A DNA stretch of 64,000 nucleotides from an uncultured Clostridia bacterium (GTDB lineage: Bacteria; Bacillota; Clostridia; UBA1381), in assembly GCA_934462715.1 (NCBI GenBank), contig CAKSIJ010000001.1, forward strand, positions 124,001-188,000. Reading direction: 5' to 3'. A program made the position numbers and the translations under genes. How positions within the stretch are numbered: position 1 is the first letter of the stretch; every line of letters begins with the position of its first letter. The notes below the pieces were generated by a model that did no database searches, was not told the origin of the DNA, and saw nothing but the letters and a program-made list of their open reading frames with translations. Positions 7,671-17,398 of the stretch are shown here, in pieces.

Positions 7671-9785
7671 TTATGGTAATAATTCTCCGATTACAGAATT
7701 ATTTTTCAAATCGGTGCTTTTTTCAAAGTATTTATCGAAAATATCACGCGCAACATAAGCGGCGTTTGAACCCTTAGCACCATGCTCGATGACAACGGCA
7801 ACCGCAATTTCTGGATTGTCAAACGGAGCAAACGCAACGAAAAGTGCGTGTTCGGAAACGTTTTTACCTACCTGTGCAGTACCGGTTTTACCTCCGATCG
7901 ACACCTTGTAGTTTTCAAATATGGCACTTACCGAGCCTTCGTCCACAACTCCGAGCATACCGTTTTTAACCGCTGCAAGGTTTTCCGGTTTAATATCAAC
8001 CTGTCCCAAAACCTGCACCTGAGGCTCGTAAACGGTTTTTCCGTCCACCGATGAACGCACGCTCTTTAAAATATGAGTTCTATATCTTGTTCCGCCGTTT
8101 GCGACTCCCGCGATATAATTTGCAAGCTGAATCGGCGTAAAATACGAATACGACTGTCCTATAGCTGTCTGAATCGTATCACCGGCATACCAGGTTTCAT
8201 CGTGCTTTGTTTTTGCAATCTTCTTTTTGTATTCCCTGCTCGATACGTTACCCTCCGCTTCATCGTTAAACTCAATACCGGTTTTTTCTCCGAGTCCGAA
8301 TTTATGTGCGTACAATGAAATATTATCTATTCCCAGTCTGCGGCCCATTTCATAAAAGAAATAGTTACACGAATGTTCAATAGCCTGAGTTATGTTTATT
8401 TTTCCGTGAGTTTTGTGATTATCCGCCCAGATCCAACACTTAGGCTGATAGTCCTCATAAAATTTATATACGCCCTCACACTCGATTATTTCATTAATAC
8501 CTACCACACCGTCCTCCAGTGCCGCAAGCGCAATAAGCGGTTTAAAGGTCGAACCCGGCGTATATGTCCCCTTTAACGCTCTGTTCCACATCGGCTTATC
8601 AGAATTTTGAGAAAGGTTCGCAAAATCCTCGTTAAAGGTTGACGGATCAAAGGTCGGTGCGGAAGCAAAGGTCAGCACCTCACCGTTCTTTATATCGATA
8701 ACAACCGCCGCCCCGGCATTAGCGTCGCCGCCCTTTCTCCTCGACGGCTCACCTCCGTTTTTGGATATTTCATTTATCCAATACGCAAGCGACTGCTCCG
8801 CAGTTCTCTGAAGCTCGGAATCAATCGTCAGCATTATATAATTTCCCGGTACTGCTTTGGTTTCGCCGCTGCTGCTTGTATTCTCACCGTCGGCGGCTGT
8901 TGCTGCGGTATCCGTGGAATTTTCATCTATACCGACCATTTTTTTGCCGTCGGTACCCCTCAGAAAATCTTCAAATATCTGCTCTACTCCCCTTTTTCCT
9001 ATCAAATCGTTGTAACCGTAGCCTTTTTGAGAATAAACCTCATATTCTTCCGGCGACATCTTGCCTATTCCGCCCAAAATATGAGCCGCTATGTCCTTTT
9101 CGTTATAGCTTCTGTAATATTCCTGTGTTACAAGCACTCCGGGGAATTCATTCTGACGTTCCTTTAACTCCGTTATCACATTCAGTTCAACGTCCTCCGC
9201 TATTTTAAACGGCTGAGATATTGAAAATCCGTTCATGTTTAAATCATACAAAATCCCGACCAGACGGCGCTTTTCATCGTCTGTATATTCGTCCGATATA
9301 TTAAAAACATTCTTGCAGTAATATGCCATTATACTATCGGGAGTCATATCCGATGAAATTTTTTTTCTTTCCGAAAACCATTTTTCTTTTTCGTCCTCTG
9401 TACTGCCGTCGCCGTTATCGTCTGTAAAACCAAACTCATACGGCGCATACGAAATCGGAAAAGAGTCATTATAATCATAGCCGTACTTTGCAAGAACATT
9501 CAGTATACCCAAAAGCTTTTTGTTAAGCTCCGCATTGGTAGATATTGTTTTTTGCAGAAGTACAGAATATCCCTCTCTGTTCGACACAAGTACCTTGCCG
9601 TTTCGGTCCATAATTTCACCGCGCGGTGCTTTCTCCGTGACCGTTGCGGTAACTCTTTTTAACGATTGCTTTGTATATTCCTCTCCGTTGATTACCTGTA
9701 AATCAAAAAGCCGGGCAATCAGCACTGAAGCCGCAACAGCTATGACCGTTATTATAAAAACCATTCTTCCTCTGTATGCCGTCAT
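7671..9785 (-). CDS. mrdA: Penicillin-binding protein 2 (elongasome transpeptidase)
   Basis: This is a 704-residue class B penicillin-binding protein. It has one N-terminal membrane anchor (about residues 9-25), a dimerisation domain with APRGEIMDRNGKVL, and a transpeptidase domain. Active-site motifs are STFK (in TYTPGSTFKP), SCN (HSCNYFF) and KTG (GGKTGTAQVG). It cross-links peptidoglycan during cylindrical growth together with RodA and MreBCD. The start overlaps the mreD stop by 4 bp (ATGA), indicating translational coupling. The insertion between the anchor and catalytic domain has an acidic Ser/Thr-rich stretch. Confidence 0.96.
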   Translation of the reverse strand: MTAYRGRMVFIITVIAVAASVLIARLFDLQVINGEEYTKQSLKRVTATVTEKAPRGEIMDRNGKVLVSNREGYSVLLQKTISTNAELNKKLLGILNVLAKYGYDYNDSFPISYAPYEFGFTDDNGDGSTEDEKEKWFSERKKISSDMTPDSIMAYYCKNVFNISDEYTDDEKRRLVGILYDLNMNGFSISQPFKIAEDVELNVITELKERQNEFPGVLVTQEYYRSYNEKDIAAHILGGIGKMSPEEYEVYSQKGYGYNDLIGKRGVEQIFEDFLRGTDGKKMVGIDENSTDTAATAADGENTSSSGETKAVPGNYIMLTIDSELQRTAEQSLAYWINEISKNGGEPSRRKGGDANAGAAVVIDIKNGEVLTFASAPTFDPSTFNEDFANLSQNSDKPMWNRALKGTYTPGSTFKPLIALAALEDGVVGINEIIECEGVYKFYEDYQPKCWIWADNHKTHGKINITQAIEHSCNYFFYEMGRRLGIDNISLYAHKFGLGEKTGIEFNDEAEGNVSSREYKKKIAKTKHDETWYAGDTIQTAIGQSYSYFTPIQLANYIAGVANGGTRYRTHILKSVRSSVDGKTVYEPQVQVLGQVDIKPENLAAVKNGMLGVVDEGSVSAIFENYKVSIGGKTGTAQVGKNVSEHALFVAFAPFDNPEIAVAVVIEHGAKGSNAAYVARDIFDKYFEKSTDLKNNSVIGELLP

Positions 9786-10282
9786 CTCATTATCCCCGCT
9801 TTCTTCCTGCTCCGTCTTGCGGCAAAAAATGCGGCTGCGGTATAAACCGCAGTATTATAAACCGCCTCGGGAAGTATCACAAAAATCAGTGAATATCCGA
9901 ACGAAGTACTTTTCAAAACGCTTATGTTCATAATATAAAACAACGAGCTACCCAGTATGCTTAACACAAAAACAACCGGAATATTTATCAATATTCCGTC
10001 CTTAAACAAGGTATCCTTAATCAGACAGGCAAGAACCGAAATTACAAGGTATACTGCCGTGTAAAGTCCGAATATTCTTCCGGTCAGACAGTCCATAACC
10101 GCACCTGCCGCTGCAGCGGTTATCATATTTCTGACCGGATTTTTTTCGTGAAGTGCGCTGTAGAGCGCAAAAACACAGAGCAAGCCCGGCATAACCGAAC
10201 CTATTTTTATGTACGGGCAAAGCATAGACTGCAAAACAGCGGCAATAAAAATAATTGCTGCCGTACATATATTTTTCTTCAT
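9782..10282 (-). CDS. mreD: Rod-shape-determining protein MreD
   Basis: This is a 166-residue hydrophobic protein with about five membrane spans, of typical MreD length. Weak but recognisable features are the early AAVLQSMLCPYIKIG and the central GRIFGLYTAVYLVISVL. Its position between mreC and PBP2 is decisive. MreD is a membrane partner of MreC in the elongasome. The C-terminus is basic (ARRSRKKAGIMR), and its stop overlaps the next gene. Confidence 0.92.
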   Translation of the reverse strand: MKKNICTAAIIFIAAVLQSMLCPYIKIGSVMPGLLCVFALYSALHEKNPVRNMITAAAAGAVMDCLTGRIFGLYTAVYLVISVLACLIKDTLFKDGILINIPVVFVLSILGSSLFYIMNISVLKSTSFGYSLIFVILPEAVYNTAVYTAAAFFAARRSRKKAGIMR

Positions 10283-10306
10283 TAAAGCCGCCGCCTTTCT
10301 TTTGAT

Positions 10307-11245
10307 TTATCCTACATTTTCTTCAGGTGTAGGCGTAGGTAAAGGATCCTCAGATGGGGTCGGTGTTTCCGCAGGAATATAGTCACCGGCGGAGCTGTCT
10401 GCCGACGGATCGTATGTATCAGAATCCAGCGTCCAGTCGGTTATTACGAGAACCTCATAAAGCTCGTCAAAGTTGACAAACGGTTCTACAACCGCATAGT
10501 CGAGTCTGCCGATATTATCCTTTGCTACCTCCGCAATTTTGCCAACCTTTAGTCCCGGAGGATATATTCCACCCAGACCGCTTGTTTCCAGTATATCTCC
10601 CGGCATTACCGAAGCATTGGCAACCAGATAACCAAGCTTGCATTTCTGCACCTTTGAAAGCGACGAATCACCCTCAACAATTCCGATTTCACCGTTTCTT
10701 ACTATTCTTACTCCCGACGAGCTTTCGCTGTTTATAATGGTTGATACCTTTGCCCAGTTTTTCCCTGCGTCTGCTACCTGACCCAAAAGCCCGTCTGCGG
10801 TTATAACTGCGTCAGATATTTCAATTCCGCTTGCGGTGCCTCTGTTTATCGTTATATAAGTAAACCAGTTATCCGGCTCGTATGCAATCACCTTTGCCGC
10901 AACCGTTTCACTTTCGGTCATTTCCTCGGAAATTGATAAAAGCTTTTGCAGCCTGTCATTTTCGCGCTTATATTCCTCTATGCTTTTAACCTTGCTCTGA
11001 AGCTCGATATTTTCGGCTTTCAGCTCACTGTTTTGCTTTTTAATCTCCTTTGCCTCCTTTATGGAAACAAAATATTCCTTAATGGGATTAAACAATTTCG
11101 CTATCTGCGTTTCAACAGGTGTAAGCACGGCATTCACTGTTCTCGACACGGGATTGTTTCCCATATGCGACAAATATGCCGTAATTAAAGCAATTAATAT
11201 TATAATTATAAATACACCAAAACCCTTTTTCTTAAAAACAGACAA
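10307..11245 (-). CDS. mreC: Rod-shape-determining protein MreC
   Basis: The 312-residue protein has an N-terminal membrane span (about residues 10-27), a coiled coil (about 60-110, with KEAKEIKKQNSELKAE), and the beta-rich MreC domain (VIAYEPDNWFTYITINRGTASGI, read here as two blocks; GLLGQVAD; GVRIV). It ends in a Pro/Thr/Glu-rich low-complexity tail of about 30 residues. It scaffolds the elongasome outside the membrane and contacts PBP2. The only workable start is a TTG at 11245, since no ATG precedes the membrane span. The site upstream is AGGGTGTGAATTAA. Confidence 0.95.
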   Translation of the reverse strand: MSVFKKKGFGVFIIIILIALITAYLSHMGNNPVSRTVNAVLTPVETQIAKLFNPIKEYFVSIKEAKEIKKQNSELKAENIELQSKVKSIEEYKRENDRLQKLLSISEEMTESETVAAKVIAYEPDNWFTYITINRGTASGIEISDAVITADGLLGQVADAGKNWAKVSTIINSESSSGVRIVRNGEIGIVEGDSSLSKVQKCKLGYLVANASVMPGDILETSGLGGIYPPGLKVGKIAEVAKDNIGRLDYAVVEPFVNFDELYEVLVITDWTLDSDTYDPSADSSAGDYIPAETPTPSEDPLPTPTPEENVG

Positions 11246-11275
11246 TTAATTCACACCCTAATCCTAACAGTCGAT

Positions 11276-12313
11276 TTATCTGTAGCTTTTCAGCATCGAC
11301 CGCTTCAATACCTTTTCATTTTCCAGTGCCATTCCCGTACCTATTGCAACACAGTCAAGCGGATTTTCACACACCCTTACCTCAATTCCTGTAAGCTGTG
11401 CTATCAGCTTGTCAAGATTTCTTATAAGTGCGCCGCCGCCGGTAAGATTAATTCCGCTTGCCATTATATCGGCAGCAAGCTCGGGAGGTGTTTCCTCGAG
11501 CGTTTCTCTGATAGCGTTTACAATTGCTGCAATACCGCTGTACATTGCTTCTCTCACCTGCGCAGATGTTATTCTTATATTCTTCGGAAGTCCCTGCGCC
11601 AGATCTCTGCCGGTAATATCCATATAGCTTTCATCATCATACTGCATTGCAGAGCCTAAGGTTAGCTTAATTTCCTCTGCCGTTTTTTCCCCGACCGACA
11701 ATCCGAACTCATTTTTAAGATAGGTGACGATTGCCGAATCGAGTGCGTCACCGGCTATTCTTACCGACTTTGAAACGACAATTCCGCACAGCGAAATAAT
11801 GGCAACCTCAGTTGTGCCGCCGCCTATATCGACAACCATACTGCCTACCGGCTTATCTACCGGCAAGCCTGCTCCGATCGCCGCCGCCATCGGTTCTTCA
11901 ATAAGGCGCACCGCCTTTGCGCCCGACAGCATTACCGCTTCCTCAACCGCACGTCTTTCAACCTCCGTCACGCCTGCCGGTACACAGACAATAACTCTTG
12001 GCTTAACTATACTGACCTTTGAACCCACGGCTTTTTTTATCAGACTTCGTATCATGGCTCCTGTTATTTCAAAGTCGGCAATAACGCCGTCCTTTACCGG
12101 TCTGATTGCGGTTATATTCTCCGGTGTTCTTCCGAGCATTTCGTCAGCCTGGTTTCCCACAGCAAGCACTTTCCTGTCGCTTTTATCGATTGCGACAACA
12201 GACGGCTCTCTTACAACAATTCCCCTGCCGTTCATGTTGACAAGAGTATTTGCCGTTCCGAGATCTATACCGATATTCTTGGTCAATCCGAAATTAAATA
12301 AATTATTCAACAT
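11276..12313 (-). CDS. mreB: Actin-like rod-shape protein MreB/Mbl
   Basis: Read from the ATG at 12313 the protein is 345 residues and starts MLNNLFNFGLTKNIGIDLGTANT. It has the actin-fold motifs IDLGTANTLV (phosphate 1), VVDIGGGTTEVAII (phosphate 2) and LTGGGALIRNLD (adenosine). MreB polymerises under the membrane and directs elongasome movement. The longer frame starting at 12373 is rejected because GGAGATAAGT sits directly before 12313 and the extra residues do not match the family. It lies 66 bp after maf. Confidence 0.97.
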   Translation of the reverse strand: MLNNLFNFGLTKNIGIDLGTANTLVNMNGRGIVVREPSVVAIDKSDRKVLAVGNQADEMLGRTPENITAIRPVKDGVIADFEITGAMIRSLIKKAVGSKVSIVKPRVIVCVPAGVTEVERRAVEEAVMLSGAKAVRLIEEPMAAAIGAGLPVDKPVGSMVVDIGGGTTEVAIISLCGIVVSKSVRIAGDALDSAIVTYLKNEFGLSVGEKTAEEIKLTLGSAMQYDDESYMDITGRDLAQGLPKNIRITSAQVREAMYSGIAAIVNAIRETLEETPPELAADIMASGINLTGGGALIRNLDKLIAQLTGIEVRVCENPLDCVAIGTGMALENEKVLKRSMLKSYR

Positions 12314-12379
12314 ACTTATCTCCATTCCGCCGCAAGCGGCTTTGATACATCGGAAATACAGCGGACTTAACATCTCCTT

Positions 12380-12979
12380 TTATTCCGATATGTAATCCCC
12401 AAACTCAGAAATCAGCACATCATACAGTGCCGACAGCGGCAAACCCACCACGTTAAAATAATCGCCGCATATTTCTTCAACAAGCACAGCGCCTCTGCCC
12501 TGTATTCCGTATGCCCCTGCCTTATCCGCAGGTTCTCCTGTTTTAATATAAGCTTTAATCGTTTTATCGGTCAATTCCTTGAATTTAACCGTCGTTTTAA
12601 TGCTTTTTGAGGTTGCGTATCCGTCGGTAAGACGCATTACGCATATTCCCGTATAAACCTCATGAGCTTTTCCGGACAGACTTTTTAAAATTCTGAAAGC
12701 GTCGTCGCTGTCCTTTGGCTTCCCAAGAATTTTTCCATCGCTGTAAACCACCGTATCGGCAGCAATAATGAGCGAATCCTTTCTTTTTGTTCCGGTAAGC
12801 TTTTTGGCAACATTGCACGCTTTCATAAGCGCAAGCTCGGAGGTATAATTCTCCGGCGAAAGCGATTTGTCAATCTCGTCCTCCGGCTCGTTTGAAACGA
12901 CTATATCGAATTTTATCCCAATCTGCTCCAACAGTTCCCGCCGTCTCGGCGAAGCCGAAGCCAATACTATTTTTTCCAT
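12380..12979 (-). CDS. maf: Maf family nucleoside-triphosphate pyrophosphatase
   Basis: The 199-residue protein starts MEKIVLASASPRRRELLEQIG. The Maf signature SASPRR and the catalytic AADTVVY (D in ADT) are clear, as are GKPKDSDDAFRIL and GAYGIQGRGAVLVE. Maf proteins hydrolyse (d)TTP/UTP-type and modified nucleotides and are linked to cell division arrest. A GTG three codons upstream would add VVI, but the ATG at 12979 has a better placed GGTGG site. It heads the maf-mreBCD-PBP2 group and is 26 bp from the U32 peptidase gene. Confidence 0.94.
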   Translation of the reverse strand: MEKIVLASASPRRRELLEQIGIKFDIVVSNEPEDEIDKSLSPENYTSELALMKACNVAKKLTGTKRKDSLIIAADTVVYSDGKILGKPKDSDDAFRILKSLSGKAHEVYTGICVMRLTDGYATSKSIKTTVKFKELTDKTIKAYIKTGEPADKAGAYGIQGRGAVLVEEICGDYFNVVGLPLSALYDVLISEFGDYISE

Positions 12980-13005
12980 AATTACCACCGTCTATCCGTA
13001 AATAA

Positions 13006-15054
13006 TTACACCTTTTTAAAATAATGTCCCCTTGTAAAGGTATTTTCTTTCATCCCTGCAGCTTTACCGCCGTTTAACGCATTTTGATAGTCAAGTATCA
13101 CACTTTTACATTCTTCAGCCGATTCTATAGTAAATTCAAGCTTGTAAAAACTCACTCCGGTATCTTTGAGAGAATCGAGCTTGTCCGCCATATATATCGG
13201 CTTTGAATTGTACAAAACGGAAAAACACCCCTCGCTGCACAACAGAGGAAATACTTCCTTGTGTCTGTCGGTAAGATATTTACCATTCGGCGCACATACT
13301 CCCAAAGCCTTTGACGGGCAGTTCTCAAATGTCATAAGCGGAAGTCTGCCGTATACCGTTATTTCGGTATCGCACTGCTTTTTTATATCTGCCGTTTCCT
13401 TTACGGTTAGTTCCTGTGAAAGCTCGCATACTTTACACTTTGAAAACAGCTTCAGCGAATATGAATTTGCTATGTTAAGCCTGAATCCGGCATAGCAATC
13501 GCTTTTGCAGCAGCTTATCTGTCCGTACGATGATACCAGTCTTGCACCGTCATAATTTATTACAGGATTTTTGTTTTCTCTGTCAATCGGCGGCATTATT
13601 CGGATAAGCTCTGTATTATCCGGCAAGTCTATACCCTTTACATCTGTATTCCCCGGGAAATAAATTCTTTCAATTCCCGATTCTATACAAGCCTTAACCT
13701 GAGAATAATTTGCACATGAAGCGGTAAGAATCGGCTTTTTCGGTACAATTTCTTCAAACTCTGTATGCACATCAAGCTTTCTGCGCTTTTTTGCGGTACA
13801 TCTTTTTTTTGTTATTTCCTCAACCGCTTTACGTCTTAAAAGGTTTATCTCGCTTATCGGAATAACTGCATTTCTGTCTATATCGCAATGACACTCCGTA
13901 CAGACAAACGGCAGACCGCCGAGCTTTTTCAGCTGCAGCTCCGCCCTTTCTGCCGACAGCGGCACATTCAGCGCATATTCTGCCTTTCTTTCTCCGTACA
14001 CAGTTGCTTTATTTCCCGAATCGTCCGAAACAGTCAGACGTGCCGGTGCTCCTATGTCAACGCTTAGTTCCATGCGGAGCGGAACTTTGACATTTTGCAC
14101 ATTCTCCGCACATCTTTCCTTTGCTTCATCGGTGTATATGTTTTCGGCAGCATTTGACGGATTTTCATAGGACATCATGCCCTTACCTGTCTTTTTTGTA
14201 AGGTATCCGTCCGTAAATCCGCTTCTGTTAAATGCATTAAGCAGCTCGCTGTATTCTTCTTTCGCTGCCGTTCTGCGCCCGTCAAGACATTTTCTGTACA
14301 CTCCGCAAACAGCCGATACATACTCTGCCCTTTTCAGCCGTCCCTCTATTTTAAGAGAGGTAACGCCGGCTTTTTCCAATTCGGCAAGATGGTTTATAAG
14401 GCACATATCCTTAGGACTTAACAGGTAACCTTTTCCTATAGCTTTACCGTTATTTACAAAATTATACGGTAATCGGCACGGTTGTGCGCAGCTTCCTCTG
14501 TTTCCGCTTCTTGAACCGATCATCGAACTCATAAGGCATTGTCCAGAATAGCTCATACATATCGCACCGTGAACAAATACCTCGGTTTCCATAGATATAC
14601 CGTGCGAGATTTTATCTATAGCTTCAATATCCAACTCCCTTGCCAGCACAGCTCTTGAAAACCCGAGCGATTCAAGATATTTTGCACTTTCAAGAGAAGC
14701 GCAGGTCATCTGCGTGCTTGCATGGAACGGCAAATCCGGGAATCTTTTAATACATTCTGCCGCCATTCCTATATCCTGAATAATTACAGCATCCGCACCT
14801 ATATCATTCAAAAAGCCTATATAATCGATAAAGTCCGCACATTCCGATTCCTTTACAAGCGTGTTAGCCGCAACATGAACTGCCTTGCCTCTTAAATGGC
14901 AGTAATCAATGGCGGTTTTTAAGCTGTCATTATTAAAATTCTTGCAGGAGGAGCGTGCGGAAAATCTTGTTCCTCCCAGATATACCGCATCAGCTCCGCT
15001 CTGTATTGCCGCACGGAGCGCATACTCCGAGCCTGCCGGGGCAAGAAGCTCCAT
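13006..15054 (-). CDS. U32 family peptidase-like protein (RlhA/YhbU type, with DUF3656-like C-terminus)
   Basis: The 682-residue protein opens MELLAPAGSEYALRAAI and contains the U32 signature EVFVHGAICMSYSGQC (about residues 178-193), followed by the cysteine-rich GNRGSCAQPCRLPY. Further Cys pairs in the C-terminal half (CKSDCY, CKVC) suggest a metal or Fe-S site. Family members act in tRNA/rRNA hydroxylation (for example RlhA and TrhP in E. coli) rather than simple proteolysis. The long form with a C-terminal extension is common in Clostridia and its substrate is not settled. It lies 67 bp after zapA. Confidence 0.88.
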   Translation of the reverse strand: MELLAPAGSEYALRAAIQSGADAVYLGGTRFSARSSCKNFNNDSLKTAIDYCHLRGKAVHVAANTLVKESECADFIDYIGFLNDIGADAVIIQDIGMAAECIKRFPDLPFHASTQMTCASLESAKYLESLGFSRAVLARELDIEAIDKISHGISMETEVFVHGAICMSYSGQCLMSSMIGSRSGNRGSCAQPCRLPYNFVNNGKAIGKGYLLSPKDMCLINHLAELEKAGVTSLKIEGRLKRAEYVSAVCGVYRKCLDGRRTAAKEEYSELLNAFNRSGFTDGYLTKKTGKGMMSYENPSNAAENIYTDEAKERCAENVQNVKVPLRMELSVDIGAPARLTVSDDSGNKATVYGERKAEYALNVPLSAERAELQLKKLGGLPFVCTECHCDIDRNAVIPISEINLLRRKAVEEITKKRCTAKKRRKLDVHTEFEEIVPKKPILTASCANYSQVKACIESGIERIYFPGNTDVKGIDLPDNTELIRIMPPIDRENKNPVINYDGARLVSSYGQISCCKSDCYAGFRLNIANSYSLKLFSKCKVCELSQELTVKETADIKKQCDTEITVYGRLPLMTFENCPSKALGVCAPNGKYLTDRHKEVFPLLCSEGCFSVLYNSKPIYMADKLDSLKDTGVSFYKLEFTIESAEECKSVILDYQNALNGGKAAGMKENTFTRGHYFKKV

Positions 15055-15121
15055 TTTTAACCCAATCCTTTCGTCAGCTGATTTATTTTTAAAGTATAAT
15101 CCAAGCTCCCGTCATATCGGA

Positions 15122-15580
15122 TTACGGTTTAACGTCCAATTCTTCGAGCTTATTCTCATAGTCTTTCAGCTTGTTTTCATATTCATGCAGCCTTGCGTCA
15201 AGCTTTTCAAGCTTTTGCTTATACTCTTTTTTAAGCTCTGACATACTCTTATGCAAAAGCTTGTTTTCTTTTGTGGCTTCTTCAAGCTCTTTTGAATAAT
15301 CAATAACCTGTTTGCGCAAGCTGTCCTCATCGGAAATCAATAGTGATTTTTCGCTTTCGCTTATTTTTGAAAGCTCTGATTTTTTTGCGTCATCGCAGAA
15401 TTTCAGCGCTGCAAGCACAGCGGCTTTTTCATATGTAAGCGTAGGATTTGAATATAAAAGCGAGGTTACGCTTTTGTCGACTCTTTCAGCCACGTCCGAC
15501 AAGTATTCGGGCTTTTCATCAGATATGATTCTAAAGCTTTTTCCTCCAATATTTATTCTTATACTGTATCCCTTTGACAC
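15122..15580 (-). CDS. zapA: Cell division protein ZapA, long coiled-coil form
   Basis: Read from a GTG at 15580, the protein is 152 residues: an N-terminal ZapA domain (GYSIRINIGGKSFRI, then EYLSDVAERVD and ALKFCDDAK) and an unusually long charged coiled coil from about residue 60 to the end, with KLDARLHEYENKLKDYENKL heptads. ZapA bundles FtsZ filaments at the division site. The start is decided by GGAGGAAACAC just upstream. The longer frame to 15652 lacks a ribosome site. It has its own promoter and leads the zapA-U32-maf-mre series. Confidence 0.88.
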   Translation of the reverse strand: MSKGYSIRINIGGKSFRIISDEKPEYLSDVAERVDKSVTSLLYSNPTLTYEKAAVLAALKFCDDAKKSELSKISESEKSLLISDEDSLRKQVIDYSKELEEATKENKLLHKSMSELKKEYKQKLEKLDARLHEYENKLKDYENKLEELDVKP

Positions 15581-15692
15581 CGTGTTTCCTCCAATTCGTT
15601 TCTGTATATGCAATTGCAAAGCTATCGCTTTACAATTATAAAGCTTAAACAAAATGACAAGCAGATAATAAGTGTATTATCTTTCATTATAT

Positions 15693-15721
15693 ATTATACT
15701 ACGCTTTTACCGATAAATCAA
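15693..15721 (-). promoter_or_regulatory. SigA promoter of zapA
   Basis: Minus-strand TTGATT (15721-15716) and TATAAT (15698-15693) have 17-bp spacing. The roughly 105-nt leader contains a short GATAAT/ATTATC hairpin. The rest of the 348-bp gap 15581-15928 is AT-rich with one further hairpin at 15838 and no gene that I can see. Confidence 0.7.
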
Positions 15722-15837
15722 TAGCAAATTTCCAATATACTCCAATAAACCTTTTTATTTTTCAAAATAATCAAAAATGATGTCAAATTCAATCGTTTAA
15801 TTGTTAATTTAACTTGTGAATTTAAGGTAAAATGTAT

Positions 15838-15869
15838 AATGCGCTCACACCGCAAGGCATAAGCGCATT
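15838..15869 (-). terminator. Probable terminator of the hydrogenase operon
   Basis: The perfect 8-bp stem AATGCGCT/AGCGCATT has a 16-nt loop. It lies about 60 bp after the [FeFe] hydrogenase stop codon and is followed on the minus strand by ATACATTTT. The U-run is weak, so the assignment is tentative. Confidence 0.5.
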
Positions 15870-15928
15870 AAATTTCGGATATTGATATAACTGTTAATGT
15901 TCGTAATTCCGCCGCAATCCGGCAAATA

Positions 15929-17356
15929 TTACTTGACAACGCTTATTGCATCGGAAATTGTCTTTTCATACGCTTCACGTCCGTATGCGTCAACTCTTGC
16001 TTTATTTCTGTCGCCGTGAGTAAGACAGCCTGCACCGCCGATACAGCCGCCGACGCAAGCCATACCCTCTATAAAGTTTCCGTCAAGCATATTCTTTGAC
16101 GCCTTCAACAGAGCAATTTTGCACGCCTCAATTCCGTCGCACGGAACGGCTTTAAGCTCAAAATTCTTGTCAAGCCCCTGTTCTTTCAGTCCCTGTGCCA
16201 TCGCGTCAGAAAGTCCGCCGCTTCTTGCAAATATTCTTCCGAAATATGAAGCGTTATCGAGAATATCCTCCTCCATTTGAGTAATGTCGAGGTCACGGCT
16301 GTCGAACAGCGCCTGTAATTCCTCAAAGGTTATAACACAGTCGACATATTTTCTGACTTCCTCCTTTTGGAACTCGGATTTTTTTGCAATACACGGTCCT
16401 ATAAATACAACCCTTGCGGTTTTATCAGTTTCTTTAATATACTTCGCTATCGTTGCCATAGGCGAAAGGTTATGAGAAACCTTATCGAGCATTGCAGGGA
16501 ATTGCTTTTTTATATAATCAACGAATGCCGGGCAGCATGAGCTTGTCAAAAATCCTTTTTCTGCAAGCTCTCTTGCTTCAGCGGCGGCAACCATATCCGC
16601 ACCGAGCGCAGCTTCGATTACCGTATAGAAGCCAAGTGCTTTTACGCCGGAGATAACCTGTCCGAGCTTAGCATAGGAAAACTGTGAGGCAATAGACGGA
16701 GCCGCCACGGCATACACCTTATACTCTGAATTATTTGCGCTCTTTTTTATCGTGTCTATAGCGTTGATAATAAAGGATTTATCCATAATCGCACCGAACG
16801 GACACTGATAAACGCAGGCACCGCAGGATATACACTTGTCATTGTTTATTCGTGCGGTTTTATCATCATTCATGGCAATCGCTTTTACCTTGCAGGCATT
16901 CTGGCAAGGTCTTTTTAGATTCGCTATTGCTGTATACGGGCAGACTCTCGAACAAGCTCCGCACTCTATACATTTTGTCTTGTCGATATGTGCTTTCTGA
17001 TGCTCATCAAAAGTTATCGCACCCTTTTTGCAAACGTCCTCACATCTATGAGCAAGACAGCCGCGGCAGGCATTTGTGACCTCATATCCGCCCACGGGAC
17101 ATTCGTCACAGGCAATATCTATCACTTCAACCACGTTTTCATTTTCATGACTTCCGCCCATTGCCATTTTAACATACTTTGAAATTATCGCTCTGTCCTT
17201 ATAAACACAGCAGCGCATTGTCGCTTCCTTGCCCGGAGCAATCATCTCGGGTATGTCGGATATTTTTTCAAACAGAGTATCATTCCACGCACAGCGTGCA
17301 ACCTCTCTGAGTATTTTATACTTCAGGTGCTGTACCTTAGTATCAAATTTTCTCAT
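15929..17356 (-). CDS. [FeFe] hydrogenase, monomeric, group B-like
   Basis: The 475-residue protein has an N-terminal region with conserved cysteines (CDECPVGG, CRGCLAHRCEDVC), two [4Fe-4S] ferredoxin motifs (CIECGACSRVCP, about residues 133-144; CISCGACVYQCP), and the H-cluster domain. H-cluster loops are TSSCCPAF (L1), GPCIAKKSE (L2) and EGMACVGGCIGGAG (L3). All four cluster-binding cysteines and the proton-relay Cys of the CC pair are present. L2 has G in place of the M of classical group A enzymes, which with PAF in L1 fits group B. It would oxidise or produce H2 with ferredoxin. It is the last gene of a four-gene operon and needs HydE/F/G for maturation. Confidence 0.9.
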   Translation of the reverse strand: MRKFDTKVQHLKYKILREVARCAWNDTLFEKISDIPEMIAPGKEATMRCCVYKDRAIISKYVKMAMGGSHENENVVEVIDIACDECPVGGYEVTNACRGCLAHRCEDVCKKGAITFDEHQKAHIDKTKCIECGACSRVCPYTAIANLKRPCQNACKVKAIAMNDDKTARINNDKCISCGACVYQCPFGAIMDKSFIINAIDTIKKSANNSEYKVYAVAAPSIASQFSYAKLGQVISGVKALGFYTVIEAALGADMVAAAEARELAEKGFLTSSCCPAFVDYIKKQFPAMLDKVSHNLSPMATIAKYIKETDKTARVVFIGPCIAKKSEFQKEEVRKYVDCVITFEELQALFDSRDLDITQMEEDILDNASYFGRIFARSGGLSDAMAQGLKEQGLDKNFELKAVPCDGIEACKIALLKASKNMLDGNFIEGMACVGGCIGGAGCLTHGDRNKARVDAYGREAYEKTISDAISVVK

Positions 17357-17398
17357 TATTTCACCGTCCTCATATTGAATTATATCATTTTAAATTGA

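Noticed and set aside
15795..15816. Rex-like site TTGTTAATTTAAC downstream of the hydrogenase gene
   Set aside because: Only the first half matches the consensus with correct spacing, and the position is after the operon rather than at a promoter.
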